The translations under genes and the position numbers were made by a program. Below are positions 48,414 to 59,325 of a stretch of 64,000 nt of DNA, in pieces (the stretch's first letter is position 1; each line of letters starts with the position of its first letter). This DNA comes from Cronobacter universalis NCTC 9529 (lineage in GTDB: Bacteria; Pseudomonadota; Gammaproteobacteria; Enterobacterales; Enterobacteriaceae). The stretch is from contig NZ_CP012257.1 in the NCBI RefSeq assembly GCF_001277175.1, positions 1,116,001 to 1,180,000 on the forward strand. Reading direction: 5' to 3'. The notes beneath the pieces were generated by a model. That model saw only the letters and a list, made by a program, of their open reading frames with translations. It was not told the DNA's origin and ran no database searches.

Positions 48414-50288
48414 ATGAAAGGACAAGAGACCCGTGGTTTTCAGTCAGAGGTAAAACAGCTTCTGCACCTGATGATCCATTCTCTCTATTCAAATAAAGAG
48501 ATTTTCCTGCGTGAGCTTATCTCCAACGCCTCGGATGCGGCGGACAAACTGCGCTTCCGCGCGCTCTCCAGTCCCGATCTCTATGAAGGCGACGGCGATC
48601 TGCGCGTGCGCGTGTCGTTTGATAAAGACAAACGCACCCTGACCATCGCCGATAACGGCATCGGGATGACCCGCGACGAAGTCATCAACCATCTCGGCAC
48701 CATCGCGAAATCGGGCACCAAAGCGTTTCTCGAATCGATGGGCTCCGATCAGGCGAAAGACAGCCAGCTTATCGGCCAGTTCGGCGTGGGCTTCTATTCG
48801 GCGTTTATCGTCGCCGATAAGGTGACCGTGCGCACCCGCGCGGCAGGCGTCAGCGCCGATGAAGCGGTGTTCTGGGAATCGGAAGGCGAAGGCGAATATA
48901 CCGTTGCGGATATCAGCAAAGCCGATCGCGGCACTGAAATTACCCTGCACCTGCGCGAAGGCGAAGATGAGTTCTTAAACGACTGGCGCGTGCGCTCGAT
49001 CATCAGCAAATACTCCGACCATATCGCGCTGCCGGTAGAGATTGAAACCCGCGAGGAGAAAGACGGCGAAACCGTTGTCTCCTGGGAGAAAATCAACAAG
49101 GCGCAGGCGCTGTGGACCCGCAGCAAAGGCGAGGTCAGCGACGACGAATATAAAGAGTTTTACAAGCACATCGCGCACGACTTCACCGATCCGCTGACCT
49201 GGAGCCACAACCGCGTGGAAGGGAAGCAGGAGTACACCAGCCTGCTGTACATTCCGTCCCAGGCGCCGTGGGATATGTGGAATCGCGATCATAAACACGG
49301 GCTGAAACTCTACGTGCAGCGCGTGTTTATCATGGACGACGCCGAGCAGTTCATGCCGAACTACCTGCGCTTTGTGCGTGGCCTGATTGACTCCAACGAT
49401 CTGCCGCTCAACGTATCGCGCGAAATTCTTCAGGACAGCACCATCACCCGCAACCTGCGCAGCGCGCTGACCAAACGCGTGTTGCAGATGCTGGATAAGC
49501 TGGCTAAAGACGACGCCGAAAAATACCAGACCTTCTGGAAACAGTTCGGCCTGGTGCTGAAAGAAGGCCCGGCGGAGGACAGCGCCAACCAGGAAGCGAT
49601 CGCGAAACTGCTGCGTTTCGCCTCCACCCATACCGATTCCGCCGCGCAGACCGTGTCGCTTGCAGATTATGTCTCCCGCATGAAAGAAGGGCAGGAGAAG
49701 ATCTACTACATTACCGCCGACAGCTACGCGGCCGCGAAGAGCAGCCCGCATCTGGAGCTGCTGCGTAAGAAAGGCATCGAAGTGCTGCTGCTTTCCGATC
49801 GCATCGACGAGTGGATGATGAGCTATCTCACCGAGTTCGACGGCAAAGCGTTCCAGTCTGTGGCGAAAGCTGACGAATCGCTGGAGAAACTGGCGGATGA
49901 AGTCGACGAAAGCGCCAAAGAAGCGGAAAAAGCGCTGGAGCCGTTTGTTGAGCGTGTGAAAACCCTGCTGGGCGATCGCGTGAAAGAGGTGCGCCTGACG
50001 CACCGTCTGACCGATACGCCGGCGATTGTCACCACCGACAACGACGAGATGAGCACGCAGATGGCGAAACTCTTCGCCGCGGCGGGCCAGGCGGTGCCGG
50101 AAGTGAAATACATTTTTGAGCTGAACCCGGATCATCAGCTGGTGAAACGCACCGCCGATACCCAGGACGAGGCGCAGTTTAAAGAGTGGGTTGAGCTGCT
50201 GCTCGATCAGGCGCTGTTCGCCGAGCGCGGTACGCTGGAAGATCCTAACCAGTTTATCCGCCGTATGAACCAGCTGCTGGTCTCCTGA
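48414..50288 (+). CDS. htpG: Hsp90 chaperone HtpG
   Basis: The 624-residue protein has the GHKL ATPase motifs [23 protein letters not shown] and [17 protein letters not shown], a middle domain and a C-terminal dimerisation domain. It works with DnaK in late protein folding. The length matches E. coli. The sigma-32 promoter is directly upstream, so it is heat-induced. Confidence 0.98.
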   Translation: MKGQETRGFQSEVKQLLHLMIHSLYSNKEIFLRELISNASDAADKLRFRALSSPDLYEGDGDLRVRVSFDKDKRTLTIADNGIGMTRDEVINHLGTIAKSGTKAFLESMGSDQAKDSQLIGQFGVGFYSAFIVADKVTVRTRAAGVSADEAVFWESEGEGEYTVADISKADRGTEITLHLREGEDEFLNDWRVRSIISKYSDHIALPVEIETREEKDGETVVSWEKINKAQALWTRSKGEVSDDEYKEFYKHIAHDFTDPLTWSHNRVEGKQEYTSLLYIPSQAPWDMWNRDHKHGLKLYVQRVFIMDDAEQFMPNYLRFVRGLIDSNDLPLNVSREILQDSTITRNLRSALTKRVLQMLDKLAKDDAEKYQTFWKQFGLVLKEGPAEDSANQEAIAKLLRFASTHTDSAAQTVSLADYVSRMKEGQEKIYYITADSYAAAKSSPHLELLRKKGIEVLLLSDRIDEWMMSYLTEFDGKAFQSVAKADESLEKLADEVDESAKEAEKALEPFVERVKTLLGDRVKEVRLTHRLTDTPAIVTTDNDEMSTQMAKLFAAAGQAVPEVKYIFELNPDHQLVKRTADTQDEAQFKEWVELLLDQALFAERGTLEDPNQFIRRMNQLLVS

Positions 50289-50313
50289 TCGCGCGTTAGG
50301 GGCGATTTGTTAA

Positions 50314-50391
50314 GGCGGGTGCGCTTCGCTTACCCACCCTACAATGAGGGCGTTGTATTAACGTAGGGCGGGTAAGCGAAGCGCACCCGCC
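50314..50391. repeat. Intergenic palindromic repeat (GTAGGGYGGGTAAGCG family)
   Basis: A left arm GGCGGGTGCGCTTCGCTTAC plus CCACCCTAC and a right arm GTAGGGCGGGTAAGCGAAGC plus GCACCCGCC are separated by about 20 bases in the gap between htpG and adk. The arms are nearly perfect complements. Confidence 0.85.
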
Positions 50392-50423
50392 GCCGTAAAA
50401 CGTCTCCTCATCCCATCATCAAC

Positions 50424-50458
50424 AAAAAGGCGGACACGCTTACGTGCCCGCCTTTTTT
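50424..50458 (+). terminator. Terminator between htpG and adk
   Basis: GGCGG-A-CACG / CGTG-C-CCGCC flanked by A5 and T6 gives a strong hairpin in the htpG-adk gap. Confidence 0.75.
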
Positions 50459-50575
50459 ACGCCGCATACGCCATTTTCTGCGCTCCACGCCCCGGTGAAA
50501 CCATTCACCATCCGCCGCGTTTGTTGTCGGCATAGCGCCTTTAATGGTATGGTTTTCGCTTCAATCACGTCGTGA

Positions 50576-51247
<672 letters not shown>

Positions 51248-51264
51248 GCCGACGCGGCATGACC

Positions 51265-51289
51265 AACGCCGGGCTCTGCCCGGCGTTTT
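51265..51289 (+). terminator. Terminator of adk
   Basis: AACGCCGGGC-TCT-GCCCGGCGTTTT lies 17 bases after the adk stop codon. Confidence 0.88.
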
Positions 51290-51382
51290 GCTATCTGCGC
51301 CTCACATCCTTGCCGCCTGCGCCTTAAATTTTCCTGCCTGACGGCGTATAACGTCTGCGGATCAACACACAGGGAAAACCGC

Positions 51383-52516
51383 ATGTTCAGACAGACTCCG
51401 CTCCTGGATGAGTCCACCGCCCGGCTGATTGTCCGGCGCGCCATGAGCATTATCGATTACCCGGTTAACGTCATGGACAGCCACGGCGTCATCATCGCCT
51501 CCGGCGATCCGCAGCGCCTGATGGAGCGTCACGAAGGGGCGCTGCTGGCGCTCGCCGAGAGCCGCGTCGTGGAAATAGACGCCGCCACCGCGCGCCATCT
51601 GAAGGGCGTGCGTCCGGGCATCAATCTGCCGTTCTGTTTTCGCCAGCGCCAGATTGGCGTTATTGGCATTTCCGGCGAGCCGTCGCAGGTGCGCGCCTGC
51701 GGCGAACTGGTGAAAATGGCGGCCGAGCTGATGGTCGAGCAGGCGGCGCTTCTTGAACAGAATCAGTGGGAGAAACGCTATCGCGAAGAGCTCACGCTAC
51801 AGCTGCTCGCGGGCGGCGGCGACTTGGAGGCGCGCGAATCGATGGCCGCCTGGCTTGGCGTCGCGCTCTCCGTGCCGCGCATCGCCTGGATAATCGAACT
51901 GCGCGACGGCAACCCGCAACAGATGCGCGAGTTGCTGGCGGAGCTTGAGCGCGAGGCGCGTGACGCCCTGTTCGCCATGACCGGTTTTAGCGAAATGGTC
52001 ATGCTGCGCCCGGCGAGCATGGAGAACGGCCAGTGGAGCCCGCAGCAGGAACGCCAGCAGGCGCAGCATCTGCACGCGCTCTGGCAGGGACGTTTTAACG
52101 TGCGGCTGATTCTTGGGGGCTTTTATCCCGGCGACGCGGGGCCGTCCCGTTCGCTGCGCGCGGCGCGCGCCACGCAGTCGATGGCGCGCCGTCTTAAGCT
52201 TCGCCACAAAACTCTCGTTTATGATGAAAACCCGCTGGCGGCGTTGCTGTGCGATCCCGGCGACGACTGGCGCGCCGAAGAGCTGGGCGCGCCCTGGCGC
52301 AGGCTGGCGGAGCACGATGATAAAGGCGTGCTGCGCCAGACGCTGCGCCACTATTTTTCCCGAAACTGTGAGCAGGCGCAGACCGCCAGCGCGCTGCATA
52401 TCCACGTCAACACCCTGCGCTACCGGCTACAGCGTATCGAGGCCATCACCGGCCTTAAAATCAACCAGTTATCTGACTGCCTCCAGCTTTACGTCGGGAT
52501 GCTGACGCAGCCATAA
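51383..52516 (+). CDS. cdaR: CdaR-family sugar-diacid regulator
   Basis: The 377-residue protein has an N-terminal diacid-recognition domain (ESTARLIVRRAMSIIDYPVNVMD, GVIIASGDPQRL) and a C-terminal PucR-type helix-turn-helix (TASALHIHVNTLRYRLQRIE). CdaR activates genes for galactarate, glucarate and glycerate use in E. coli. Here it lies directly before a GntP-type permease and a glycerate kinase, on the same strand, so it probably controls glycerate uptake and use. Whether it is the cdaR orthologue or a paralogue cannot be settled here. Confidence 0.82.
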   Translation: MFRQTPLLDESTARLIVRRAMSIIDYPVNVMDSHGVIIASGDPQRLMERHEGALLALAESRVVEIDAATARHLKGVRPGINLPFCFRQRQIGVIGISGEPSQVRACGELVKMAAELMVEQAALLEQNQWEKRYREELTLQLLAGGGDLEARESMAAWLGVALSVPRIAWIIELRDGNPQQMRELLAELEREARDALFAMTGFSEMVMLRPASMENGQWSPQQERQQAQHLHALWQGRFNVRLILGGFYPGDAGPSRSLRAARATQSMARRLKLRHKTLVYDENPLAALLCDPGDDWRAEELGAPWRRLAEHDDKGVLRQTLRHYFSRNCEQAQTASALHIHVNTLRYRLQRIEAITGLKINQLSDCLQLYVGMLTQP

Positions 52517-52522
52517 TTTGTA

Positions 52523-52571
52523 GAAACCCACAAAGGCAGGCGGGCGGCGGCGCGCTTTCTTTGTGGGTTTC
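52523..52571. promoter_or_regulatory. Perfect 13-bp inverted repeat between cdaR and the permease gene
   Basis: GAAACCCACAAAG (52523-52535) and CTTTGTGGGTTTC (52559-52571) are exact complements, 23 bases apart. It could be a terminator of cdaR without T run or a regulator operator in front of the permease gene. Confidence 0.6.
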
Positions 52572-52636
52572 GCTCACGAATTCCCCGCGGCGCGACGCTA
52601 TGTTGTCCTGACCCTTACCTCAAAGAGAAAACAATA

Positions 52637-53902
52637 ATGACAATGGTATCCACTCCCGGCGCGCTGACGGCGTTGGTCGTCGCGATTGTGTTAATTCTGC
52701 GTAAAGTGCCGCCCGCTTACGGCATGCTGGCGGGGGCGCTGGCGGGCGGCCTGGTGGGCGGCGCGGATCTCGTCCACACGGTCAGCCTGATGATTGAAGG
52801 CGCGCAGGGCATCACCAACGCGGTGATGCGCATTCTGGCGGCGGGCGTGCTGGCCGGTGTGCTGATTGAATCCGGCGCGGCGCACACCATCGCGGAGACC
52901 ATCGTGCGCAAGGTGGGCGAGAAGCGCAGCCTGTTGGCGCTCGCTATTGCGACGCTTATCCTGACGGCGGTCGGCGTGTTTATTGATGTGGCGGTGATCA
53001 CCGTCGCGCCAATCGCGCTCTCTATCGCCCAGCGGGCGGGCATTTCGCGTATCGCGATTCTGCTTGCCATGATTGGCGGCGGCAAAGCGGGTAACGTGAT
53101 GTCGCCAAACCCGAATACCATCGCCGCGGCGGATAACTTCCATGTGCCGCTGACCTCCGTGATGCTGGCAGGCGTTATTCCGGGGCTGTTTGGCCTGGCG
53201 ATGGCCTGTTTTCTGGCGAACCGCTTGAGTAACAAAGGCAGCCGGGTCACCGCGCAGGAGTTGCCGGCGCAGGATACCGGCCCGCGCCCGGGCTTCGCCG
53301 CGGCCATCAGCGCGCCGCTGGTGGCGATCCTGCTGCTGTCGCTGCGCCCGATCGCGGGCATCGCCGTCGATCCGTTAATCGCGCTTCCGGCGGGCGGCCT
53401 TGCGGGCGCGCTGCTGATGGGGCGGCTGCGCCAGTGCAATACGTTTATGGTTTCCGGTTTAAGCCGTATGGCGCCGGTCGCCATTATGCTGCTCGGCACC
53501 GGGGCGCTGGCGGGCATCATCGCCAACTCGGGTCTGAAAGATGTGCTGATCGACACGCTGACCCACACCGGGCTGCCCGCATGGCTGCTGGCGCCGCTCT
53601 CCGGCACGCTGATGTCAATGGCGACGGCGTCCACCACCGCCGGCACCGCCGTGGCGTCCGCCGTCTTCAGCCATACGCTGCTGGAGCTTGGCGTCAGCGG
53701 GCTGGCGGGCGCGGCGATGATCCACGCGGGCGCTACCGTGCTCGATCACCTGCCGCACGGCAGCTTTTTCCACGCGACCGGCGGCAGCGTCGGGATGACC
53801 GTGCATGAACGTCTTAAACTCTTACCGTATGAAACGCTGGTGGGCTTCACCATTGCCACCGTCTCGGCGCTGATGTTCGGCGTACTGGGTGTTGCTGCTT
53901 AA
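52637..53902 (+). CDS. GntP-family permease, probable glycerate or sugar-acid transporter
   Basis: The 421-residue protein has about twelve membrane helices and GntP-family features (AMIGGGKAGNVMSPNPNTIAA and GSVGMTVHERLKLLPYETL). GntP proteins import gluconate and related acids with protons. The kinase gene downstream (its ATG lies 10 bases after this stop) suggests glycerate as the substrate. The substrate is inferred from context only. Confidence 0.83.
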   Translation: MTMVSTPGALTALVVAIVLILRKVPPAYGMLAGALAGGLVGGADLVHTVSLMIEGAQGITNAVMRILAAGVLAGVLIESGAAHTIAETIVRKVGEKRSLLALAIATLILTAVGVFIDVAVITVAPIALSIAQRAGISRIAILLAMIGGGKAGNVMSPNPNTIAAADNFHVPLTSVMLAGVIPGLFGLAMACFLANRLSNKGSRVTAQELPAQDTGPRPGFAAAISAPLVAILLLSLRPIAGIAVDPLIALPAGGLAGALLMGRLRQCNTFMVSGLSRMAPVAIMLLGTGALAGIIANSGLKDVLIDTLTHTGLPAWLLAPLSGTLMSMATASTTAGTAVASAVFSHTLLELGVSGLAGAAMIHAGATVLDHLPHGSFFHATGGSVGMTVHERLKLLPYETLVGFTIATVSALMFGVLGVAA

Positions 53903-53912
53903 GGAACAAACC

Positions 53913-55067
53913 ATGACAACCCTGAAACAAATCGTTATCGCACCGGATTCATTTAAGGAAAGCCTGAGCGCAATGGATGTCGCCAGGGCTATCGAAGCGG
54001 GCTTTCGTGAAATCTACCCGCAGGCGCATTACGTCTGCGTGCCGATGGCGGATGGCGGCGAAGGCACCGTCGAGGCGATGGTCGCCGCGACCGGCGGACA
54101 GATCATCACCACGCCGGTCACCGCGCCGCTCGGCAATAAAGTCGACGGCTTCTTCGGCCTGCTGGGCGACGGCGAAACGGCGGTGGTCGAAATGGCGGCG
54201 GCGTCCGGCCTGCATCTGGTGCCCACCGCGCAGCGCGATCCGCGCATCACCACGAGTTACGGCACGGGCGAGCTTATCCTCGCGGCGCTGGAGCGGGGCG
54301 TGAAGGCGATTATTATCGGCATCGGCGGCAGCGCCACCAATGACGGCGGCGCGGGCATGATGCAGGCGCTGGGCGCGCGGTTTCTCGACGACGAAGGGCG
54401 TGAACTGGCACCCGGCGGCGCGGCGCTTGCCGGGCTGGAACGCCTTGATCTGTCGGCGCTCGACCCGCGACTGGCGCAGGTCAGCGTGACCGTCGCCTGC
54501 GACGTCGACAACCCGCTGTGCGGTGAGAAGGGCGCGTCGGCGGTGTTCGGTCCGCAGAAAGGGGCGACGCCAGCCATGGTGACAGAGCTGGACGCCGCGC
54601 TCAGACGCTTCGGCGAACAGCTCGAAGCTGCGACGGGCAAAACGATTATCAGCGCGCCGGGCGCGGGGGCGGCGGGCGGCATGGGCGCCGCGCTGCTCGG
54701 CATGCTCAACGCAGAGCTGCGCCCCGGCATTGAGATTGTTATCGAGTCCCTGGGACTTGCGCAGGCGGTGCGCGACGCGGATCTGGTGATTACCGGCGAA
54801 GGGCGGCTCGACAGCCAGAGCATTCACGGTAAAACGCCGATCGGCGTGGCGCGGGTGGCGAAGCAGTTTCAGCGCCCAGTGGTGGCGATTGCGGGCAGCC
54901 TGACGCCCGATTATCAGATAGTGCATGAGCACGGCATCGACGCCGCGTTTTCGGTTCTCGACCGCATCGTGACCCTTCAGGAGGCGCTGGACGACGCCGA
55001 ACGCAACCTGCGAGTGACCGCCCGCAACGTGGCGGCGCTCTGGCGCCTGGCGGAAAACCGGCGCTAA
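53913..55067 (+). CDS. Glycerate 2-kinase (GarK/GlxK family)
   Basis: The 384-residue protein has the family motifs IAPDSFKESLSA, ADGGEGTVEAM, GIGGSATNDGGAGMMQALG and TGEGRLDSQS. These enzymes phosphorylate D-glycerate to 2-phosphoglycerate. The ATG at 53913 follows AAGGAACAAACC; an upstream in-frame start at 53889 would overlap the permease gene. E. coli has two paralogues, garK and glxK, and I do not choose between them. Confidence 0.9.
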   Translation: MTTLKQIVIAPDSFKESLSAMDVARAIEAGFREIYPQAHYVCVPMADGGEGTVEAMVAATGGQIITTPVTAPLGNKVDGFFGLLGDGETAVVEMAAASGLHLVPTAQRDPRITTSYGTGELILAALERGVKAIIIGIGGSATNDGGAGMMQALGARFLDDEGRELAPGGAALAGLERLDLSALDPRLAQVSVTVACDVDNPLCGEKGASAVFGPQKGATPAMVTELDAALRRFGEQLEAATGKTIISAPGAGAAGGMGAALLGMLNAELRPGIEIVIESLGLAQAVRDADLVITGEGRLDSQSIHGKTPIGVARVAKQFQRPVVAIAGSLTPDYQIVHEHGIDAAFSVLDRIVTLQEALDDAERNLRVTARNVAALWRLAENRR

Positions 55068-55111
55068 CGCCTTTTGCTGTTATCGGTTCCGATAAATAAC
55101 TTTTACGTTAC

Positions 55112-55124
55112 AATGATTTTCATT
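55112..55124. promoter_or_regulatory. Fur-box-like palindrome upstream of hemH
   Basis: AATGATTTTCATT agrees with the Fur core AATGATAATCATT at 11 of 13 bases, 64 bases before the hemH ATG. It lies where it could affect the hemH promoter. Binding is not shown. Confidence 0.35.
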
Positions 55125-55187
55125 CGCAGCGGTGCGGCTGATTTCTTCAGGCGCGCCGTCCGCGCCGGATATCAATGAGGAACCGTG

Positions 55188-56150
55188 ATGCAGTCAGTAA
55201 AAAGCGGCGTTTTATTAGTCAATCTCGGCACCCCGCAGGCGCCAACTTCCGCTGCCGTTAAGCGTTATTTAAAACAGTTTTTGAGCGACCGGCGCGTCGT
55301 GGACGTACCGCGCGTTATCTGGTGGCCGTTGCTTCGCGGCGTCATTCTGCCGCTGCGTTCGCCGCGCGTGGCGAAACTCTACAAGTCCGTCTGGATGGAA
55401 GAGGGCTCGCCGCTGATGGTCTACAGCCGTCGCCAGGAGAAAGCGCTGAGCGCGGCGCTGGGCGATGTGCCGGTGGCGCTCGGCATGAGCTACGGCCAGC
55501 CGTCGCTCGACAGCGCCGTACAGAAGCTGCTCGACCAGCATGTCGATCACATCATCGTGCTCGCGCTCTATCCGCAATACTCCTGCTCCACCGTGGCGGC
55601 GGTGTGGGATGAGCTGGCGCGCATTATCACCCGGTATCGCAAGCTGCCGTCCATGACGCTTATCCGCGATTACGCCTGCGAGCCAACCTACATCAGCGCG
55701 CTAGCGCAGTCTGTCCAGCGCTCGTTTGAAACGCATGGCGAGCCGGATCTGCTGCTGCTCTCTTACCACGGCATTCCGCAGCGCTACGCCAATGAAGGCG
55801 ACGACTACCCGCAGCGCTGCCGCGACACCACCCGCGAGCTGGTGTCGGCGCTCGGCATCGCGCCGGAAAAAGTGATGATGACCTTCCAGTCGCGCTTTGG
55901 CCGCGAGCCCTGGCTGACGCCGTACACCGACGAAACCATGAAGATGCTTGGCGAGAAAGGCGTGAAGCATATTCAGGTGATGTGTCCGGGCTTCTCCTCG
56001 GATTGTCTGGAAACGCTGGAAGAGATCGCGGAGCAGAACCGCGAGATTTTCATCGAGGCGGGCGGTGAGAAGTTTGAATACATTCCGGCACTTAATGACG
56101 ATCCGGCGCATATCGCGATGATGAAAGAGCTGGTTGACCGTTACCGTTAA
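55188..56150 (+). CDS. hemH: Ferrochelatase HemH
   Basis: The 320-residue protein has [12 protein letters not shown] at the start, FLSDRRVVD and the iron-binding [20 protein letters not shown]. It inserts ferrous iron into protoporphyrin IX, the last step of heme synthesis. The ATG at 55188 gives the E. coli length; a GTG one codon earlier (55185) is also possible. Unlike E. coli, no aes gene separates it from gsk. Confidence 0.96.
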   Translation: MQSVKSGVLLVNLGTPQAPTSAAVKRYLKQFLSDRRVVDVPRVIWWPLLRGVILPLRSPRVAKLYKSVWMEEGSPLMVYSRRQEKALSAALGDVPVALGMSYGQPSLDSAVQKLLDQHVDHIIVLALYPQYSCSTVAAVWDELARIITRYRKLPSMTLIRDYACEPTYISALAQSVQRSFETHGEPDLLLLSYHGIPQRYANEGDDYPQRCRDTTRELVSALGIAPEKVMMTFQSRFGREPWLTPYTDETMKMLGEKGVKHIQVMCPGFSSDCLETLEEIAEQNREIFIEAGGEKFEYIPALNDDPAHIAMMKELVDRYR

Positions 56151-56213
56151 TCGCGCGCGGGGCGGGGAGTGTGCTACCATTCCCCGCCTGATTAGCCACC
56201 TGCACGCAATACC

Positions 56214-57518
56214 ATGAAATTTCCCGGCAAACGTAAGTCCAAACACTATTTCCCCGTCAGCGCTCGCGATCCGCTCCTGCAACAAATTCAACCTGAAACC
56301 GACGTCAGCGCCTCCTGGGTGGTGGGTATCGACCAGACGCTGGTGGATATCGAAGCCCGCGTGGATGACGCGTTTATCGAACGCTACGGGCTGAGCCTCG
56401 GCCATTCGCTGGTGATTGAAGATGACGTCGCCGAAGCGCTCTATCAGGAGCTGGTGCGCGAGGATCTGATCACCCACCAGTTTGCCGGCGGCACCATTGG
56501 CAACACCATGCACAACTACTCCGTACTGGCGGATGATCGCTCGGTGCTGCTGGGCGTCATGTGTAATAACGTGCAGATCGGCAGCTACGCCTACCGTTAT
56601 CTCTGCAACACCTCAAGCCGTACCGATCTGAACTATCTCCAGGGCGTTGACGGCGCGATTGGCCGCTGCTTCACGCTGATAAGCGAGCAGGGCGAGCGCA
56701 CCTTCGCCATCAGCCCTGGCCATATGAACCAGTTGCGTCCTGAGAGCATTCCGGAAGCGGTGATTGCAGGCGCGTCAGCGCTGGTGCTGACCTCGTATCT
56801 GGTGCGCTGCAAACCCGGCGAGCCGATGCCGGAGGCCACCATGACCGCCATTCGTTACGCCAAAAAGCACAACGTGCCGGTGGTGCTGACGCTCGGCACC
56901 AAATATGTGATTGCCGATAACCCGCAGTGGTGGCGCGATTTCCTGAAAGAGCATGTGTCGATTCTGGCGATGAATGAAGAAGAGGGCGAAGCGCTGACAG
57001 GCGAAAGCGATCCGCTGCTGGCGTCTGACAAGGCGCTCGACTGGGTGGATCTGGTGCTTTGCACCGCCGGGCCGGTCGGGCTCTATATGGCGGGCTTTAC
57101 CGAAGAGGAAGGCAAGCGCAAAACCCAGCATCCGCTGCTGCCAGGCGCGATCGCGGAGTTTAACCAGTATGAATTCAGCCGCGCGATGCGCTTTAAAGAT
57201 TGCGAAAAGCCGCTGCGTATTTTCTCCCATATCGCCCCGTATATGGGCGGGCCGGAGAAGATCATGAACACCAATGGCGCCGGCGACGGCGCGCTGGCGG
57301 CGCTGTTGCACGACATTACCGCCAATAATTATCACCGCACCAACGTGCCGAACTCCAGCAAGCATAAGTACGCCTGGCTGACCTATTCGTCGCTGGCGCA
57401 GGTGTGTAAATACGCGAACCGCGTGAGTTATCAGGTGCTGAACCAGCATTCGCCGCGTCTGACGCGCGGTCTGCCGGAGCGCGAAGACAGTCTCGAAGAG
57501 GCGTACTGGGAGCGTTAA
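56214..57518 (+). CDS. gsk: Inosine-guanosine kinase Gsk
   Basis: The 434-residue PfkB-family kinase carries the N-terminal GGTIGNTMHNYSVLADDRS and the C-terminal catalytic NTNGAGDGALAALLHD, with the base aspartate in GAGD. It phosphorylates guanosine and inosine. The length matches E. coli. Confidence 0.97.
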   Translation: MKFPGKRKSKHYFPVSARDPLLQQIQPETDVSASWVVGIDQTLVDIEARVDDAFIERYGLSLGHSLVIEDDVAEALYQELVREDLITHQFAGGTIGNTMHNYSVLADDRSVLLGVMCNNVQIGSYAYRYLCNTSSRTDLNYLQGVDGAIGRCFTLISEQGERTFAISPGHMNQLRPESIPEAVIAGASALVLTSYLVRCKPGEPMPEATMTAIRYAKKHNVPVVLTLGTKYVIADNPQWWRDFLKEHVSILAMNEEEGEALTGESDPLLASDKALDWVDLVLCTAGPVGLYMAGFTEEEGKRKTQHPLLPGAIAEFNQYEFSRAMRFKDCEKPLRIFSHIAPYMGGPEKIMNTNGAGDGALAALLHDITANNYHRTNVPNSSKHKYAWLTYSSLAQVCKYANRVSYQVLNQHSPRLTRGLPEREDSLEEAYWER

Positions 57519-57531
57519 CCTTTCACGTCAC

Positions 57532-57612
57532 GGCGGGTGCGCATTCGCTTACCCGCCCTACGGTTAAACGGCCTGTTTTTTGTAGGGTGGGTAAGGCGCA
57601 GCCGCACCCACC
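57532..57612. repeat. Intergenic palindromic repeat (GTAGGGYGGGTAAGCG family)
   Basis: A left arm GGCGGGTGCG...CGCTTACCCGCCCTAC and a right arm GTAGGGTGGGTAAGGCGCAG plus CCGCACCCACC lie between the convergent gsk and ybaL genes. One-base indels in both arms show that it is more diverged than the copies at 16855 and 50314. Confidence 0.82.
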
Positions 57613-57642
57613 TTTTTCACCGTCACGCAACCTTCCCGCCCA

Positions 57643-59325
57643 TCAACTGTGGCTCAAAATCTCCCGGGCCTGTTCGGGCTTATCGAGCATACGCAGCATC
57701 GTGCTCGCGATTTCCCGCTCGCCCATCACCACCTCATTCGCGCCGCGCTCGGTAATGTAATCTACCTCGTCGTCATAATGCGCGCGGGCGATGATTTCGA
57801 TATCCGGGCGCTTCTCACGCGCGGCGGCGACGATTTCACCCGCTTCATAACCGTTCGGGATGGTCAGCAGCAGCCAGCGCGCGCAGTCGAGATGCGCCAG
57901 CGTCATCGTCTGCTCGTTAGCGGCATTGCCAAGCACCGCGCGAACGCCACGCTCGCGCAGCGCCTCGACGCGGGTGCGCGAGGTTTCCACCACCACCAGC
58001 GGAATGCCCTCGGCGATAAGCTTCTCGCCAAGCAGGCTGCCGACGCGGCCATAGCCCACCAGCAGCGCGTGATTGCAGATATCCACCGGGTTTTGCTGCT
58101 CTTCTTCCATCGCCTCTTCCAGCGTCTGTTCTTCCAGCTCGTCGTGACGCGACAGGAAACGCTCCAGCAGCACAAACAGCACCGGGTTAAGCATGATGGA
58201 CAGGATCGCGCCCGCCAGCACCAGGTTCTGCCCGTCCTGCGGCAGCAGATCCAGCGCCATGCCAAGCCCGGCCAGGATAAACGCGAATTCACCGATCTGC
58301 GCGAGGCTCACCGCAATCGTCAGCGCGGTGCGGCGCGAGTGGCCGAACAGCTTCACCAGCGCAAACGCGGCGATCGACTTGCCGAACAGGATAATCAGCA
58401 GCGTGCCAACGACCGCCAGCGGCTGCTGAACCAGAATCATCGGGTCGAACAGCATCCCGACCGAGACGAAAAACAGCACCGCGAACGCGTCGCGCAGCGG
58501 CAGGGTATCGTGCGCGGCGCGGTGGCTCAGCTCCGATTCGTTCAGCACCATGCCTGCGAAGAACGCGCCCAGCGCGAACGAGACATCAAACAGCTCGACC
58601 GCGCCGAAGGCAATGCCGAGCGCCAGCGCCAGCACCGCGAGCGTAAACAGCTCCCGCGAGCCGGTGGCGGCGCTGCGCGCCAGGATCCACGGCACCAGGC
58701 GGCGGCCCACCAGCATCATCAGCGCGATAAACGCAATGACTTTGCCAAGCGTAATGCCCATATCGAGACTCAGGGTCGCAAGGCCGAGATCGCCTTTCTC
58801 CAGCATCCCGGCGACGGCGGGCAGCAGCACCAGCGTCAGCACCATCACTAAGTCTTCGACGATAAGCCAGCCGATGGCTATCTGCCCGCGCTGGCTCTCA
58901 ATCAACTGCCGCTCTTCAAGCGCGCGCAGCAGCACCACGGTACTGGCGGTGGAAAGGCACAGGCCGAACACGATGCCGGTCATCAGCGACCAGTCGAGGA
59001 ACGTTGAGAGCCCGACGCCCAGCAGCGTCGCCACGGCTATCTGCAAAATGGCGCCGGGAATGGCGATAGACTTTACCGCCATCAGATCCTTTAACGAGAA
59101 ATGCAGACCCACGCCAAACATCAGCAGGATCACGCCAAGCTCCGCCAGCTCCGGCGCAAGCTTTGTATCCGCGACAAAACCGGGCGTAAACGGCCCGGCC
59201 ACCACGCCCGCGAGCAGGTATCCCACCAGCGGTGAGATACGCAGCCGGTTGGCGAGCATACCGAGAATAAAGGCCAGAACAAGGCCACCGACAAGTGTGG
59301 TGATAAGCGGTGTGGCGTGATGCAT
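57643..59325 (-). CDS. ybaL: CPA2-type cation/proton antiporter YbaL (KefB-like)
   Basis: The 560-residue protein has about twelve membrane helices (LISPLVGYLL region, AELGVILLMFGVGLHFSL) and a C-terminal RCK/TrkA-N domain with HALLVGYGRVGSLLGEKL, which binds a nucleotide. The first ATG of the conserved part is at 59325 (MHHATPLITTLVGG). It is predicted to exchange a monovalent cation for protons; the ion is not firmly known. Confidence 0.94.
   Translation of the reverse strand: MHHATPLITTLVGGLVLAFILGMLANRLRISPLVGYLLAGVVAGPFTPGFVADTKLAPELAELGVILLMFGVGLHFSLKDLMAVKSIAIPGAILQIAVATLLGVGLSTFLDWSLMTGIVFGLCLSTASTVVLLRALEERQLIESQRGQIAIGWLIVEDLVMVLTLVLLPAVAGMLEKGDLGLATLSLDMGITLGKVIAFIALMMLVGRRLVPWILARSAATGSRELFTLAVLALALGIAFGAVELFDVSFALGAFFAGMVLNESELSHRAAHDTLPLRDAFAVLFFVSVGMLFDPMILVQQPLAVVGTLLIILFGKSIAAFALVKLFGHSRRTALTIAVSLAQIGEFAFILAGLGMALDLLPQDGQNLVLAGAILSIMLNPVLFVLLERFLSRHDELEEQTLEEAMEEEQQNPVDICNHALLVGYGRVGSLLGEKLIAEGIPLVVVETSRTRVEALRERGVRAVLGNAANEQTMTLAHLDCARWLLLTIPNGYEAGEIVAAAREKRPDIEIIARAHYDDEVDYITERGANEVVMGEREIASTMLRMLDKPEQAREILSHS

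Noticed and set aside
56161..56188. Hairpin GGCGGGGA...TCCCCGCC between hemH and gsk
   Set aside because: The stem is good, but a 12-base loop and missing T run leave its role open; not enough to call a terminator or attenuator.
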